DNA from: Photobacterium galatheae
Lineage (GTDB): Bacteria > Pseudomonadota > Gammaproteobacteria > Enterobacterales > Vibrionaceae
DNA: 64,000 nt
Reading direction: 5' to 3'
NCBI RefSeq assembly: GCF_000695255.1
Contig: NZ_JMIB01000008.1
Coordinates: 62,001 to 126,000 of the forward strand
Position 1 is the first letter of the stretch; every line of letters begins with the position of its first letter. The position numbers and the translations under genes were made by a program. The notes under the pieces are model-generated. The model saw nothing but the letters and a program-made list of their open reading frames with translations, made no database searches and was not told the origin of the DNA. Positions 31,809-42,454 of this stretch are shown here, piece after piece.

Positions 31809-32569
31809 CAGCCAACCGTATCCAAAACGTCGCCATTCTGCGATACGACCCGGAGCAGGACACTGAGCCACACATGCAGTCTTTCAGCGTCCCCTTTGAC
31901 GAGACCATGTCCGTGCTGGATGCACTCAATCATGTGAAGGATCATCTCGACAAACACCTGACCTACCGCTGCTCCTGTCGGATGGCAATCTGCGGTTCAT
32001 GCGGTGTGATGGTTAATGGCGTCCCGAAACTGGCCTGTAAGAGCTTCCTGAGGGATTATCCGGACGGCGTGACCATCGAACCGCTGGCAAATTTCCCGAT
32101 CGAGAAAGATCTGGTCGTCGACATGACGCCTTTCATTGAACGTCTGGAAGCCATCAAACCCTATCTGATCGGCAACGACCGGAAACCGAAGGACGGGACG
32201 AACCTTCAGACCCCGGCACAAATGGATATCTATAAGCAGTTCGCCGGGTGCATCAACTGCGGCCTGTGTTATGCGGCCTGCCCGCAGTTTGGCCTCAACC
32301 CGCAATTTCTCGGCCCGGCAGCACTGACCCTGGCCCATCGCTACAACCTCGACACCCGCGACCGGGGCAAAGCCGAACGGATGCCACTGATCAACGGCGA
32401 TAACGGGGCCTGGGGCTGTACTTTTGTCGGCTATTGCTCCGAAGTCTGCCCGAAAAACGTCGATCCGGCCGCCGCAGTCAATCAGAGCAAGATTGAGTCC
32501 TCAAAAGACTTTGTGATTGCCATGCTCAAACCCGATGGTTCCCCGAAAAAAGTGGAGGCCTCAAGATGA
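31805..32569 (+). CDS. frdB: Fumarate reductase iron-sulfur subunit
   Basis: A 254-residue subunit that passes electrons from menaquinol to FrdA. The 2Fe-2S cluster is bound by [12 protein letters not shown] plus a later Cys (PKLACKSF), and the ferredoxin part has [12 protein letters not shown] and CPKNVDP for the 4Fe-4S and 3Fe-4S clusters. Length and spacing match E. coli FrdB. Its start and stop overlap frdA and frdC by 4 bases each, indicating tight translational coupling. Confidence 0.98.
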   Translation: MTANRIQNVAILRYDPEQDTEPHMQSFSVPFDETMSVLDALNHVKDHLDKHLTYRCSCRMAICGSCGVMVNGVPKLACKSFLRDYPDGVTIEPLANFPIEKDLVVDMTPFIERLEAIKPYLIGNDRKPKDGTNLQTPAQMDIYKQFAGCINCGLCYAACPQFGLNPQFLGPAALTLAHRYNLDTRDRGKAERMPLINGDNGAWGCTFVGYCSEVCPKNVDPAAAVNQSKIESSKDFVIAMLKPDGSPKKVEASR

Positions 32570-32949
32570 GTCACCGTCAGCCTTATGTACGTCCCATGAC
32601 ACGGAACTGGTGGCAAGGTCACCCGTTCTACCGTTTTTACATGCTGCGTGAAGCGACCGTCCTGCCGCTGGTGCTGTTTACCCTGTTTCTGACCTACGGA
32701 CTGGGCGCGCTGGTCGCAGGACCTGAAGCCTGGCAGGGCTGGATGCATTTCATGGCCCATCCTGTCGTCATCGCCATCAACCTCGTCGCACTGGCAGGCA
32801 GCCTGCTGCACGCCAGCACCTTTTTCAGCATGATGCCGCAGGTGATGCCGATTCGCCTGAAAGGCAAAGTGATTGAGAAAAAAGTGATTGTCGCAGCACA
32901 GTGGGCAGCGGTTGCTGTGATTTCCCTGATTGTCCTGCTTGTGGTCTAA
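32566..32949 (+). CDS. frdC: Fumarate reductase membrane anchor subunit C
   Basis: A 127-residue membrane anchor with three hydrophobic helices (about residues 29-49, 62-85 and 105-127). [20 protein letters not shown] followed by EAT is the well-conserved FrdC opening; it helps form the quinone site with FrdD. Its ATG overlaps the frdB stop. Downstream, frdD follows after a TAAGGAG ribosome site. Confidence 0.96.
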   Translation: MSHRQPYVRPMTRNWWQGHPFYRFYMLREATVLPLVLFTLFLTYGLGALVAGPEAWQGWMHFMAHPVVIAINLVALAGSLLHASTFFSMMPQVMPIRLKGKVIEKKVIVAAQWAAVAVISLIVLLVV

Positions 32950-32956
32950 GGAGCCG

Positions 32957-33337
32957 ATGATGAACAACGCTGATAAAGTCAATCTCAATCCCAGACGTTC
33001 TGATGAGCCGATCTGGTGGGGACTGTTTGGCGCAGGCGGCACCTGGTTTGCCATGGTCACACCGGTCACCATCCTGGTGCTGGGAATTCTGATGCCACTG
33101 GGGATTCTGGATGCGGAGCATTTCAGCTATGAGCGTGTCAAAGCGTTTGCCTCCAGCCTGATTGGAGCCGCCTTTCTGATCCTGACGCTGGCCCTGCCAA
33201 TGTGGCATGCCATGCACCGGGTACACCACGGATTGCACGATCTGAAAATTCATGCCGGCCGCGCCGGGAAGATCGCGTGTTACAGTTTCGCGGCGTTGAT
33301 TTCTATTCTTGCGATTGTGCTGATCGTCCTGCTGTAG
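32957..33337 (+). CDS. frdD: Fumarate reductase membrane anchor subunit D
   Basis: A 126-residue anchor with three hydrophobic helices. [20 protein letters not shown] and the [16 protein letters not shown] segment are diagnostic of FrdD. Two adjacent ATGs (32957, 32960) follow AAGGAG; either could be used. A frame open from 32930 inside frdC lacks a ribosome site. The last gene of the operon, it is followed by a terminator. Confidence 0.95.
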   Translation: MMNNADKVNLNPRRSDEPIWWGLFGAGGTWFAMVTPVTILVLGILMPLGILDAEHFSYERVKAFASSLIGAAFLILTLALPMWHAMHRVHHGLHDLKIHAGRAGKIACYSFAALISILAIVLIVLL

Positions 33338-33351
33338 CCGAAAAGCGGTCT

Positions 33352-33379
33352 GCCCCTCGAGCTGTCCGAGGGGCTTTCC
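33352..33379 (+). terminator. Terminator of frdABCD
   Basis: GCCCCTCG and CGAGGGGC form a perfect 8-bp stem followed by TTTCCTT, 14 nt after the frdD stop. Confidence 0.85.
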
Positions 33380-33493
33380 TTCCCCAGATGCCAGCACAAA
33401 CTTGCCGTGATCGGCTGGCTGGTGTTTACTGTCTGACACTGACACACTCGCTCACCCCCCTCGTCATAGCCATCACCACAAGGACCCCGTGCG

Positions 33494-34447
33494 ATGCAAC
33501 AGATTGTTTTTCTTGACCGCGACACCATTCCCAGCCAGATCACCTTGCCCCGCCCCGCCTTTGCACACCAGTGGCAGGAATACCCGGCAACCCGCCCGGC
33601 GCAAGTTGTCGAGCGCTTACAACAAGCCACCATTGCCATTACAAATAAAGTGGTCCTGAATGCCGACACCCTTCGTCAATTGCCGCAGCTCAGGATGGTC
33701 GCCATCGCCGCGACCGGTACCAACAATGTGGATCTGGACTACTGCCGCGAACACGGCATCGTGGTCAGCAACATTCGAGGCTATGCTACCGGCTCTGTGC
33801 CAGAGCATGTCATCGCGATGCTGTTTGCGCTTCGGCGGAGTTTGTTCGCTTATCATCAGGATATTCAGGCGGGCGTCTGGCAGGAAAAACAACAATTTTG
33901 CTTCTTCACCCATCCGATTGGGGATGTCGCAGGCAGTACACTGGGGATCATTGGCAGTGGCAGCCTGGGACAGGCGGTTGCCCGGCTGGCATCAGCGATT
34001 GGCATGAACGTCATCTTTGCCGAACGGAAAGCCGCCAGCGAATGTCGTGAGGGGTATCTGCCCTTTGCACAGGTGCTGAAAGAAGCAGACGCGATCACCC
34101 TGCATTGTCCGCTCAGTGAAGAAACGACCGACCTGATCGCCGCACCGGAGCTGGCGCAGATGAAACCCGGCAGCCTGCTGATCAATACCGGGCGTGGCGG
34201 GCTGGTGAACGAAGCCGATTTAGTCGCCGCACTGCAATCCGGTCACCTGGGTGGTGCCGGCTGTGATGTATTTACCGCCGAGCCAGCCGAACCGTCGAAT
34301 CCGCTGCTGGCTCATGCAGACTTACCAAATCTGCTGCTGACGCCCCATGTGGCCTGGGGCGCAGATTCTGCCATTCAGGCACTGGCAAATCAGCTCACAG
34401 AAAATCTCGAAGCGTTTGTTGCAGGACATCCGAGAAACCGCGTCTGA
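33494..34447 (+). CDS. D-2-hydroxyacid dehydrogenase, glycerate dehydrogenase/hydroxypyruvate reductase-like
   Basis: A 317-residue NAD(P)-dependent dehydrogenase. The coenzyme-binding loop is GSTLGIIGSGSLGQAVARLA. The catalytic Arg is in INTGRGGLVNEADL, the Glu in DVFTAEPAEPSNPLL and the His in LLTPHVAWGA. The N-terminal half has ITNKVVLNADTLRQLPQL, often seen in HprA-type enzymes that act on hydroxypyruvate or glyoxylate. The precise substrate cannot be fixed from sequence. It stands alone, ending 11 nt from the convergent djlA. Confidence 0.88.
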   Translation: MQQIVFLDRDTIPSQITLPRPAFAHQWQEYPATRPAQVVERLQQATIAITNKVVLNADTLRQLPQLRMVAIAATGTNNVDLDYCREHGIVVSNIRGYATGSVPEHVIAMLFALRRSLFAYHQDIQAGVWQEKQQFCFFTHPIGDVAGSTLGIIGSGSLGQAVARLASAIGMNVIFAERKAASECREGYLPFAQVLKEADAITLHCPLSEETTDLIAAPELAQMKPGSLLINTGRGGLVNEADLVAALQSGHLGGAGCDVFTAEPAEPSNPLLAHADLPNLLLTPHVAWGADSAIQALANQLTENLEAFVAGHPRNRV

Positions 34448-34458
34448 GACGCGGTCGA

Positions 34459-35313
34459 TCACTTAAAGCCTTTTTCTTTTTTGATCAGCTCATAAGCCGC
34501 CGTCAGTTCCTGTGCTTTCTGCTTCGCCAGTTCCATCATCTCCGGCGGCAGACCTTTGGCCGCCAGTTTATCCGGGTGATGCTCATTCATCAGCTTCCGA
34601 TAGGCACGCTTGAGATCTTTGGCACCTGCATCTTTTTCCACCCCCAGCAATTCATAGGCATCCGCCAGTTGATCCCGGGTTGGCGCCTGACGGAATCCGC
34701 CCTGTTGCTGCTGTGACTGCTGGCGATTGAATCCACCACCCTGCTGAAAGCGAAACGCAGCTTCCTGCATGTGCAGACGGCGCTCCAGTTGCTGATCGGA
34801 AAAGCCCAGCCCGCGACCAATGACAAACAGCAGCTGACGCTCTTTGGGGTGCAGACTGCCGTCGGCAAACGCGGCCTGAATCTGTAACTCCAAAAAGAAC
34901 TGCAACAGGTCCAGCCGACCTTGGGTACTTTGCCGAACCCGGGCCAGCACTTCCTGCAATGGAAAATCTTCGGCCTTACCCTCGCGGAATGCCTCCTGCG
35001 CCAGACGGCGGGCATTTCCGTGCAATTGCATGCGATCCATAATGGCGCTGGCAACCCGAATTTCCTCCTGCGTCACCCGGCCTTTCGCTTTAGCGACATG
35101 GCCCATAACGGCAAAGCCGGCATGAAAGAATTCAGCCTGACGTTCCTGCTGATCGGCCTGCCCACCGGAAAAACGACCAAATCCCCCGCCTGAATATACG
35201 CCGGCGCGAGCCTGATCGAACTTATGGCCTAAAAAGATGCCCAATAACAAACCGATAGGTCCACCAAGGAGAAAACCGAAAAATGCACCTAAAATCTTGC
35301 CCAACACCTGCAT
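34459..35313 (-). CDS. djlA: Membrane-anchored DnaJ-like co-chaperone DjlA
   Basis: A 284-residue type III J-protein. The N-terminus has a single Gly-rich membrane helix (LGKILGAFFGFLLGGPIGLL), followed by a TerB-like helical domain and a Gln-rich linker (RQQSQQQQGGF). The J domain is at the C-terminus, with the essential HPD in NEHHPDKLAAKGLP. It stimulates DnaK at the inner membrane and, in E. coli, influences capsule signalling. It is divergent from lptD, as is usual in this group. Confidence 0.96.
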   Translation of the reverse strand: MQVLGKILGAFFGFLLGGPIGLLLGIFLGHKFDQARAGVYSGGGFGRFSGGQADQQERQAEFFHAGFAVMGHVAKAKGRVTQEEIRVASAIMDRMQLHGNARRLAQEAFREGKAEDFPLQEVLARVRQSTQGRLDLLQFFLELQIQAAFADGSLHPKERQLLFVIGRGLGFSDQQLERRLHMQEAAFRFQQGGGFNRQQSQQQQGGFRQAPTRDQLADAYELLGVEKDAGAKDLKRAYRKLMNEHHPDKLAAKGLPPEMMELAKQKAQELTAAYELIKKEKGFK

Positions 35314-35680
35314 GTTATACTCTCTGGTAATTTGCTAAATTGTGCCCGCGAATGCCGTCTAATCTTATGAAAAGAGTGGCTTGTCAGCTTGACCTGCATG
35401 CCATAAAGCAAGGGTCTGACCGCCAAAAGACTCGCGGCATCATAGCAGAAAAAACAATAATGATTTTATCCGGTCCAATGATTACCGCTGTCCTTTCAGA
35501 TGCTGTAGAGACGAATTTGCTTTATCATAACCACCTTCTATTGGAGGGGACAGCTGGTCCGGTCTGGATGCCTGGGGATGTTGACCTTTTCTGTTTGTTT
35601 TCGAGAAAATCCAAACAAAAAAGTTCAGCCCTCCAGGTATCACTTTGCGCTAAATCATGAACACAGGAAATTAAATCTCA
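35314..35680. promoter_or_regulatory. Divergent djlA/lptD intergenic region
   Basis: These 367 bases contain no credible gene; a plus-strand frame of about 100 codons lacks a ribosome site and family resemblance. TTTGTTT and AAACAAA near 35595-35625 form a weak stem. I looked for a sigma-E promoter (GGAACTT/TCTGA type) that lptD-surA would be expected to have and found no good match. Confidence 0.35.
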
Positions 35681-38020
35681 ATGTCATTCACTTCCCGCAG
35701 CTTATTGGCGACCATGATCAGCTTTGCTTTATATGGCCCGTCAGCTTTCGCCAATGATGCCCTCATTGAGAGTGATGTCAGCCCCTCAGCCGAAGAAGAA
35801 CTGGCACTGGTCAAAGGCATGTGTCTGACGCCAGATCCGAGTGCGGGTGATCCGAATAATGCGCCCATCCGAATTTCTGCAGAGCAGGCCGTGGCCGAAA
35901 GCGGCGACAGCGTGACATACTCTGGTGATGTGGTGATTCGTCAGTCCAATCGTACTGTGGCTGCAGATGTTGCCACCATGAACCAGCGCAAGAATACGGT
36001 CAGTGCGGAAGGCAATGTCTACTTTCACGACGGCTCCCTTGAAGTCTACGCCGACAGTATGCATAACAATCTGGAGACAGATGACGCCGAAATCAATCAC
36101 GCCGTCTACAACCTGACCTGCGAGCCTGGCCGGGGGGAAGCCACCAAGATTGAAAAAGAAGGGATGACCTACTACAGGCTGCGCAACGGCACCTACACGA
36201 CCTGCCCGCCGGGCGATAAAAGCTGGCAGTTTACCGCCACCAGCATTGAACGAGAGGCGGATTCGCCGTTTGCCGATCTGTATAACGCCCGGTTTGAAGT
36301 GCTGGATGTACCGGTTTTTTACATGCCTTATCTTCGTGTGCCTGTCGGAAAAGAACGCCTGACCGGCTTTCTCTATCCGACGGTCAGTTATGGCTCCCGG
36401 GACGGATTTGAACTGGAAACGCCGTTCTACTGGAATATCGCACCCAACTACGATCTGACGCTGACGCCGAAGTACATGAGTAACCGCGGTGTCCAGCTGA
36501 ACAGCCACTTCCGTTATCTTACCGATTTCGGTGAGGGAAGCCTCAAGGGCGAATACCTGCCGGACGACAGCGCTGCAAAAGATAATGATGCACGCTGGGC
36601 CTTCAACTGGTCTCACAATGGCCGTTATGGTGACCACTGGCGTTTTGATGCGGATTACAGCAAGGTCAGTGATGTCACTTACTTTTCTGATGTCGACTCT
36701 GATATCGGCAACCGGGAAGACAACAACCTGCTGCAAACCGGTGAGGTGACCTACCAGGACTACAACTGGAACTCAACCCTGCGAGTGCGGAACTTCCAGC
36801 CGCTGACGCCCGGGGTCTCTTCCAACTATCGCCTGATGCCGCAGCTGACCTTTAATTACTACGAACCGGATCTGAGCTATGGTCTGGATTTCGGTTTGCT
36901 GAGCCATATCAGCCGCTTTGAAAATGACGATGCCAAAAAGCCATCGGCTGACCGGGTTCATCTTGAGCCATCGCTGACTCTGCCGTACGCCACGCCCTGG
37001 TGGTCGATGACGACCGAGGCCAAGCTGATGTACACCTATTACAATCAGGAATTCGATCCGAGCATCGACGGTCTTGAAGATCTGGATGAAACCGCCACCC
37101 GGACGGTGCCCAGCCTTCGGATGCTGACCGGGCTCTACTTTGAGCGGGACGCGGATCTGTTCGGCAGTGCCTATACGCAGAGCCTTGAGCCTCAGTTGCA
37201 GTATCTGTACGTGAAAGATGTGGAACAGAGCAATATTTACGGTGCTTACGATACCACCATTTTACAAACCGACTATTACGGCCTGTTCCGTGATCGCCGT
37301 TACTCGAGTGTAGACCGGATTGCCGCAGCCAATCAGTTTACCGTCGGTGCAACCACCCGTTTCTTCGACGATGACTACAAAGAACGCTTCAACCTGTCTT
37401 TCGGCCAGATTTTCTACCTCAATGATTCCGGCCGCAACCTGCAGGAAGAAGGGGAATCGCAACCGAACTACTCTGCATCTGCATTCGAGTCGGACTTCAA
37501 CTATAACGACTGGCTGTTCTTCCACGGCAGTCTGCAATATGACGCCAGTGAAAAAGACATGCAGTTTGCCAACGCCGCGATCGAATACCGGGAAGGCGAT
37601 CTGTTCAGCCAGCTGAACTATCGCTATGTTTCGAAGCAATACATTCAGCAGAGCCTGCCGGATAACAATCAGATTGATAACTACACCGAAGAAGGGATCT
37701 CACAGGTTGGTTTCTCAACCGGTTTCCCGATCCATGCCGGTCTGAGTATCCGGGGGGACTACTACCACGATGTGACCGAGAACCAGATGGTAGAAGGGCA
37801 GATCTCGCTCAACTATCGTTCCGATTGCTGGATGATCACTTTGGGTTATAACGAGTACATGGTCGCGCGCAGCAACGTCAACACTCAGCCAGTAGAATAT
37901 GAGCAGAACTTCAGTATCTCGTTCTCACTGCTCGGTCTGGCCGGTGTTTCCCCCGTGGGTGCTGCGTCTGCCAGCGGCAATGCGATTGCCTATGGCCGTC
38001 CTTTCTACCTGAATAATTAA
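35681..38020 (+). CDS. lptD: LPS-assembly outer-membrane protein LptD
   Basis: A 779-residue outer-membrane protein that inserts lipopolysaccharide in the outer leaflet with LptE. After a signal peptide (cleavage near residue 24, AFA-ND), residues about 60-170 form the OstA jellyroll and the rest a large barrel with many aromatic-rich strands. I count four Cys, at about 48, 147, 175 and 716; E. coli has 31, 173, 724 and 725, so the C-terminal double Cys is a single one here (SDCWMI). The operon continues with surA, pdxA, rsmA, apaG and apaH. Confidence 0.97.
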   Translation: MSFTSRSLLATMISFALYGPSAFANDALIESDVSPSAEEELALVKGMCLTPDPSAGDPNNAPIRISAEQAVAESGDSVTYSGDVVIRQSNRTVAADVATMNQRKNTVSAEGNVYFHDGSLEVYADSMHNNLETDDAEINHAVYNLTCEPGRGEATKIEKEGMTYYRLRNGTYTTCPPGDKSWQFTATSIEREADSPFADLYNARFEVLDVPVFYMPYLRVPVGKERLTGFLYPTVSYGSRDGFELETPFYWNIAPNYDLTLTPKYMSNRGVQLNSHFRYLTDFGEGSLKGEYLPDDSAAKDNDARWAFNWSHNGRYGDHWRFDADYSKVSDVTYFSDVDSDIGNREDNNLLQTGEVTYQDYNWNSTLRVRNFQPLTPGVSSNYRLMPQLTFNYYEPDLSYGLDFGLLSHISRFENDDAKKPSADRVHLEPSLTLPYATPWWSMTTEAKLMYTYYNQEFDPSIDGLEDLDETATRTVPSLRMLTGLYFERDADLFGSAYTQSLEPQLQYLYVKDVEQSNIYGAYDTTILQTDYYGLFRDRRYSSVDRIAAANQFTVGATTRFFDDDYKERFNLSFGQIFYLNDSGRNLQEEGESQPNYSASAFESDFNYNDWLFFHGSLQYDASEKDMQFANAAIEYREGDLFSQLNYRYVSKQYIQQSLPDNNQIDNYTEEGISQVGFSTGFPIHAGLSIRGDYYHDVTENQMVEGQISLNYRSDCWMITLGYNEYMVARSNVNTQPVEYEQNFSISFSLLGLAGVSPVGAASASGNAIAYGRPFYLNN

Positions 38021-38078
38021 CAGGCCGGGCCTCGGCCCGTCCATACCAACTGCGCATTGAAGCGCCCTGGATACAGAT

Positions 38079-39383
38079 ATGAAAATGTGGAAGTCTCTTA
38101 TTCTTGGCCTGTCTCTTCTGGGCCTGACGACCAGCTCACTGGCCGCCCTGCAACCGCTGGATAAGGTGGTCACCATTGTCAACGACAGCGTGATTCTGCA
38201 AAGCGATGTCGATGCCATGCTGAAAACCGTCCATCTGAACGCTGCCCGCCAGGGACAGTCGCTGCCGGATGACAGCATTCTGATCAACCAGGTGCTGGAA
38301 AAACTCATCATGGAAACCCTGCAACTGCAGCAGGCCGATCAGTTCGGAATCCGCATTGATGACAATCGTCTCGACAGCGCTATCGCCCAGCTTGCGGCTG
38401 AACGTAATCTGTCGGTTGCGCAGCTCCAGCAGGAACTGGCAGGAGCCGGGATCAGCTATGCCATCTTCCGCGAACAGATCCGCCGTGATCTGACGGCCAG
38501 TGAAGCCCGCACCATAATGGTCCGCCGCCGGATCAATATTCTGCCGCAGGAAGTCGATAACCTGGCCACTCAACTCAACCAGCAACAGCAGGAAGGCGTC
38601 CAGTATAATGTCAGCCACATCCTGATCCGTCTGGATGAAGGTGCCACTCAGGCTGACCGCCAGGCCGCAGAACGGAAAGCGAACGATCTGGTGGGTCAAC
38701 TGAACAAAGGCGCCAATTTCACCAGCTTAGCCTATAGTGCCTCCAACGGCCCGAAAGCCCTTCAGGGTGGTGCCTGGGGCTGGATGAGTCCGGAAGAAAT
38801 GCCGACAATCTTTGCCGATCAGATCCATGCACAGGGGAAAGGTGCTATCATAGGGCCATTCCGCAGTGGTGTGGGTTACCACATTCTCAAAATCAATGAT
38901 GTGAAAGGTCTGGAGACGATTTCGGTCACCGAAGTAAATGCCCGCCACATCCTGCTGAAAACCTCTGTCATTCTGAGCGATGACGGAGCGAAAAAAGAGC
39001 TGGAGCAGGTTCGCAAGGATATTCAGTCCGGTCAGCGCAGCTTTGCTGATGCGGCTCAGGCCCTGAGTGCCGACCCAGGTTCTGCCGTGAATGGTGGTGA
39101 ACTGGGCTGGCAAACGCCTGACATTTACGTCCCTGAATTCAAGGCACAGATTGAAACACTGCCCAAAGGCACCATCAGTGAACCGTTCAAGACGGTACAC
39201 GGCTGGCATATTGTGGAAGTGCTGGATCGCCGTCAGGTCGACCGGACCGATGCCGCGGTGAAGAACCGTGCCTACCGGATCCTCTTCAGCCGGAAATTTA
39301 ATGAGGAAGCACAGGCGTGGCTGCAGGAACTGCGGGCTGGCGCCTATATTGAAGAACCAGGATATGATGATGAACAAGGTTAA
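38079..39383 (+). CDS. surA: Periplasmic chaperone and peptidyl-prolyl isomerase SurA
   Basis: A 434-residue outer-membrane-protein chaperone. A signal peptide (about residues 1-22, ending SLAAL) is followed by the N-terminal chaperone domain, with [20 protein letters not shown]. Two parvulin domains come next, visible from [12 protein letters not shown] and [11 protein letters not shown]. The short C-terminal helix completes the chaperone core. It lies 58 nt after lptD, whose product it helps fold, and overlaps pdxA. Confidence 0.97.
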   Translation: MKMWKSLILGLSLLGLTTSSLAALQPLDKVVTIVNDSVILQSDVDAMLKTVHLNAARQGQSLPDDSILINQVLEKLIMETLQLQQADQFGIRIDDNRLDSAIAQLAAERNLSVAQLQQELAGAGISYAIFREQIRRDLTASEARTIMVRRRINILPQEVDNLATQLNQQQQEGVQYNVSHILIRLDEGATQADRQAAERKANDLVGQLNKGANFTSLAYSASNGPKALQGGAWGWMSPEEMPTIFADQIHAQGKGAIIGPFRSGVGYHILKINDVKGLETISVTEVNARHILLKTSVILSDDGAKKELEQVRKDIQSGQRSFADAAQALSADPGSAVNGGELGWQTPDIYVPEFKAQIETLPKGTISEPFKTVHGWHIVEVLDRRQVDRTDAAVKNRAYRILFSRKFNEEAQAWLQELRAGAYIEEPGYDDEQG

Positions 39384-40362
39384 ACGTATTGCCATCACGC
39401 CGGGAGAACCGGCGGGTATTGGCCCGGATCTCGTGATCGCGCTGGCGCAACAGCCCTGGCCGCACGAGCTGGTGATTTGTGCCAACACCGGGCTGATGGC
39501 AGAACGTGCAGCCCTGCTGGGTTTACCCTTGGAAATCATCCCTTATGATGCCAGCCGCCCGGCACAACCTCACCGTCCGGGCACCCTGATCGTTGCGGAT
39601 CATCCGCTGAAAGCCAAAGCCATCCCGGGTGAGCTGGATGAACACAACGGCCACTATGTGCTGGATACCCTGCGTCGTGCCGCCGAGGGGAATATGGACG
39701 GCGAATTTGCCGCGCTGGTCACCGGACCGGTTCATAAAGGCATCATCAATCGGGCAGGTGTGTCCTTCAGCGGCCACACGGAATTTTTCGCCCAGCAGGC
39801 TCAGTCCAATCAGGTCGTCATGATGCTGGCAACCGAAGGTTTGCGGGTTGCGCTGGTCACGACCCATATTCCGCTGGCCTATGTCGCGAAAGCCATCACT
39901 CAGGATCGTATTCATCAGGTGATCCGTGTGCTGCATGCTGATCTGATCAGCAAATTTGGCATCCGGCAGCCCAAGATTTATGTGTGTGGCCTCAACCCAC
40001 ATGCCGGGGAAGGCGGCCACCTTGGCCGGGAAGAGATCGAAGTGATCACCCCGGCACTGGATATCCTCAGAGAAGAAGACGGGATGGATCTGGTTGGCCC
40101 GCTGCCAGCCGACACCATCTTTCAGGATAAATATCTGGCAGAAGCTGACGCTGTACTGGCGATGTATCACGATCAGGGCCTGCCAGTCCTGAAATTCAAA
40201 GGTTTTGGCAATGCCGTCAACATCACGTTGGGGCTGCCTTTTATCAGAACATCAGTTGATCATGGTACCGCACTGGAACTTGCGGGTACCGGACAGGCGG
40301 ATATCGGGAGCCTCAGGACAGCGCTTTCCCACGCCATCGAAATGGTAGACAAACAACAATGA
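39370..40362 (+). CDS. pdxA: 4-hydroxythreonine-4-phosphate dehydrogenase
   Basis: A 330-residue NAD-dependent enzyme of pyridoxal 5'-phosphate synthesis. The opening [20 protein letters not shown], then [11 protein letters not shown] and the metal-binding His residues in [17 protein letters not shown] identify it. Three ATGs in a row (39364, 39367, 39370) follow CCAGGA; I use the last, which gives a length close to E. coli PdxA (329). The start lies inside the end of surA, and the stop overlaps rsmA by 4 bases. Confidence 0.96.
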   Translation: MNKVKRIAITPGEPAGIGPDLVIALAQQPWPHELVICANTGLMAERAALLGLPLEIIPYDASRPAQPHRPGTLIVADHPLKAKAIPGELDEHNGHYVLDTLRRAAEGNMDGEFAALVTGPVHKGIINRAGVSFSGHTEFFAQQAQSNQVVMMLATEGLRVALVTTHIPLAYVAKAITQDRIHQVIRVLHADLISKFGIRQPKIYVCGLNPHAGEGGHLGREEIEVITPALDILREEDGMDLVGPLPADTIFQDKYLAEADAVLAMYHDQGLPVLKFKGFGNAVNITLGLPFIRTSVDHGTALELAGTGQADIGSLRTALSHAIEMVDKQQ

Positions 40363-41171
40363 GCAGTGATCAGGTCCATTTAGGCCACCGCGCCCGTAAG
40401 CGCTTTGGCCAGAACTTCTTGCACGACGAATACATCATCGACAATATCGTCGCCGCCATTAATCCGAGACCCGGCCAGAATCTGGTGGAAATCGGTCCGG
40501 GTCTGGGCGCCCTGACAGAGCCTGTCGGCAAACAGGTCGACAAATTCACCGTGATTGAACTGGACCGCGATCTGGCCGAACGTCTGCGTAATCATCCGGA
40601 TCTGGCCAGCAAGCTGACGATTCATGAAGGCGATGCCATGCGTTTCGACTTCACACAGCTGATCAAAGAAAATAATCAGCTGCGGATCTTCGGTAACCTG
40701 CCCTACAACATTTCGACCCCGCTGATGTTCCACCTGTTCAGTTTTCATGAGCATATCCAGGATATGCACTTCATGTTGCAGAAAGAAGTGGTCAACCGTC
40801 TGGCAGCAGGTCCCGGCAGTAAAGCCTACGGCCGCCTGACCGTAATGGCGCAGTATTACTGCAAAGTCATGCCGGTACTGGAAGTACCGCCTAGTGCATT
40901 CAAACCGGCACCGAAGGTTGATTCAGCAGTGGTTCGCCTGTCACCATACGACACTTTGCCGCATCCGTGTACTAACCTGAAATGGCTGGATCGCGTTACA
41001 CGCGAAGGCTTTAACCAGCGTCGCAAAACTGTGCGGAACTGCTATAAAGCACTGATGGACAGTGAGACTCTGGAAAGCCTGGGCATTAACCCGGCCGCTC
41101 GTCCTGAAAACCTGACCCTTGAGCAGTTCGTTACCATGGCGAACTGGCTGGATACCCATCACAGCCAATAA
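40359..41171 (+). CDS. rsmA: 16S rRNA dimethyladenosine transferase
   Basis: A 270-residue SAM-dependent enzyme (KsgA) that dimethylates two adjacent adenines at the 3' end of 16S rRNA during 30S maturation. [18 protein letters not shown], the SAM site [14 protein letters not shown] and the catalytic [10 protein letters not shown] motif are clear. The length is close to E. coli RsmA (273). It is coupled to pdxA through a 4-base overlap, and apaG and apaH follow, the usual order. Confidence 0.98.
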   Translation: MSSDQVHLGHRARKRFGQNFLHDEYIIDNIVAAINPRPGQNLVEIGPGLGALTEPVGKQVDKFTVIELDRDLAERLRNHPDLASKLTIHEGDAMRFDFTQLIKENNQLRIFGNLPYNISTPLMFHLFSFHEHIQDMHFMLQKEVVNRLAAGPGSKAYGRLTVMAQYYCKVMPVLEVPPSAFKPAPKVDSAVVRLSPYDTLPHPCTNLKWLDRVTREGFNQRRKTVRNCYKALMDSETLESLGINPAARPENLTLEQFVTMANWLDTHHSQ

Positions 41172-41243
41172 GCACAAAGCCGGGCGAACAGCCCGGCAAT
41201 GCAGTATCACAGTACACCGCCGGAATCGAAAGGAAGCAGCAAG

Positions 41244-41627
41244 GTGAACAACAAAGCGAACCCAACCATCAAATGCCGCGTCATCACCCACTATATTGAT
41301 GAACAGTCGGAACCGGAACAGGACCGCTACGTCTTTTCCTATACCATTACCATTTGCAACCTCGGCCAGGGTTCAGCTCAGTTGCTGCGCCGCCGTTGGC
41401 TAATCACCGACGCCAATGGCAAAAAACTGGTGGTCGAAGGGGAAGGTGTCGTCGGTGAACAACCGACGATTGCGGCCAATGATGAATACACTTATACCAG
41501 TGGCACCATCATCGAAACACCACTGGGGGTCATGGAAGGTCACTACATCATGATCGACGAATCAGGGAATGAGTTTACGGCAGAAATCCTGCCATTCCGC
41601 CTTGCCATCCCGAACATTCTTCACTGA
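41244..41627 (+). CDS. apaG: ApaG protein
   Basis: A 127-residue beta-sandwich protein of the ApaG family (DUF525). [20 protein letters not shown] and [17 protein letters not shown] are typical. Its biochemical role is not settled; the gene regularly sits with rsmA and apaH. I chose the GTG at 41244, with AGGA 9 nt upstream, because the length then matches E. coli ApaG (125); an in-frame ATG at 41199 would add 15 unlike residues. apaH follows after 11 nt. Confidence 0.94.
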   Translation: MNNKANPTIKCRVITHYIDEQSEPEQDRYVFSYTITICNLGQGSAQLLRRRWLITDANGKKLVVEGEGVVGEQPTIAANDEYTYTSGTIIETPLGVMEGHYIMIDESGNEFTAEILPFRLAIPNILH

Positions 41628-41638
41628 GCAGGACTGAC

Positions 41639-42454
41639 ATGGCAACCTATCTGGTCGGTGATATTCAAGGCTGTTACCGTGAACTCTGTGCACTGCTGAC
41701 ACAAGTCGGCTTCAGTGAGAAAGAAGATGAACTCTGGCTGGCAGGAGATCTTGTCGCCCGTGGGCCGGATTCCCTCTCAACACTGCGTCTGGTGAAATCG
41801 CTGGGCAACAGTGCCACCACCGTTCTGGGAAATCATGATCTGCACTTACTGGCCATTGCCCGCGGGATTGGCAAAGCGAAACCCAAAGACCGGATCGATC
41901 CGATTCTGACCGCCAGTGACAGCGAAGCACTCCTGGACTGGCTCAGCCACCAACCCTTGTTTGCTGAACATGCTGTCCATCCGATTGTCATGGCGCACGC
42001 CGGTATCCCGCCACAGTGGCAGCTCGAAGATGCCCGTCGCTGTGCCCGCGAAGTGGAAACGATGTTGCAGAGCGAACAGCAGCAATGGTTGCTCACCCAT
42101 ATGTACGGAAATGAACCCGATTTATGGGATCCACAACTCTCCGGGCTGGACCGGATGCGCTATAGCATTAATGCCTTGACCCGAATGCGCTTTTTACGCC
42201 CGGACGGACGTCTGGAGATGCACTGTAAACTGCCACCGGGTGAACCGGGAACAGAACAGTTCATTTCGTGGTTTGACTTCCCTCGCGCCCAACCGCTGGG
42301 GAAAACGGTCATTTTCGGACACTGGGCTTCATTGATGGGGCACTGGGACGACCATGCGATCGGACTGGATACCGGATGCGTCTGGGGAAACCAGCTGACC
42401 ATGCTCCGTTGGGATGATCAGCAGCAATTTCAACAAAACCGGCTGGATCCTTAG
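41639..42454 (+). CDS. apaH: Diadenosine tetraphosphatase (symmetrical)
   Basis: A 271-residue metallophosphatase that splits Ap4A into two ADP and can remove Np4 caps from RNA. The metal-binding motifs are YLVGDIQGCYREL, LAGDLVARGPDS and TTVLGNHDLHLLA, with further His residues in VMAHAGIPPQW and VIFGHWASLMG. It is the last gene of the lptD-apaH unit and its stop overlaps by 4 bases the stop of the convergent LysR gene. Confidence 0.97.
   Translation: MATYLVGDIQGCYRELCALLTQVGFSEKEDELWLAGDLVARGPDSLSTLRLVKSLGNSATTVLGNHDLHLLAIARGIGKAKPKDRIDPILTASDSEALLDWLSHQPLFAEHAVHPIVMAHAGIPPQWQLEDARRCAREVETMLQSEQQQWLLTHMYGNEPDLWDPQLSGLDRMRYSINALTRMRFLRPDGRLEMHCKLPPGEPGTEQFISWFDFPRAQPLGKTVIFGHWASLMGHWDDHAIGLDTGCVWGNQLTMLRWDDQQQFQQNRLDP

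Noticed and set aside
35340-35660. A 106-codon plus-strand frame between djlA and lptD
   Set aside because: No good start or ribosome site, and composition is unlike the neighbouring genes.
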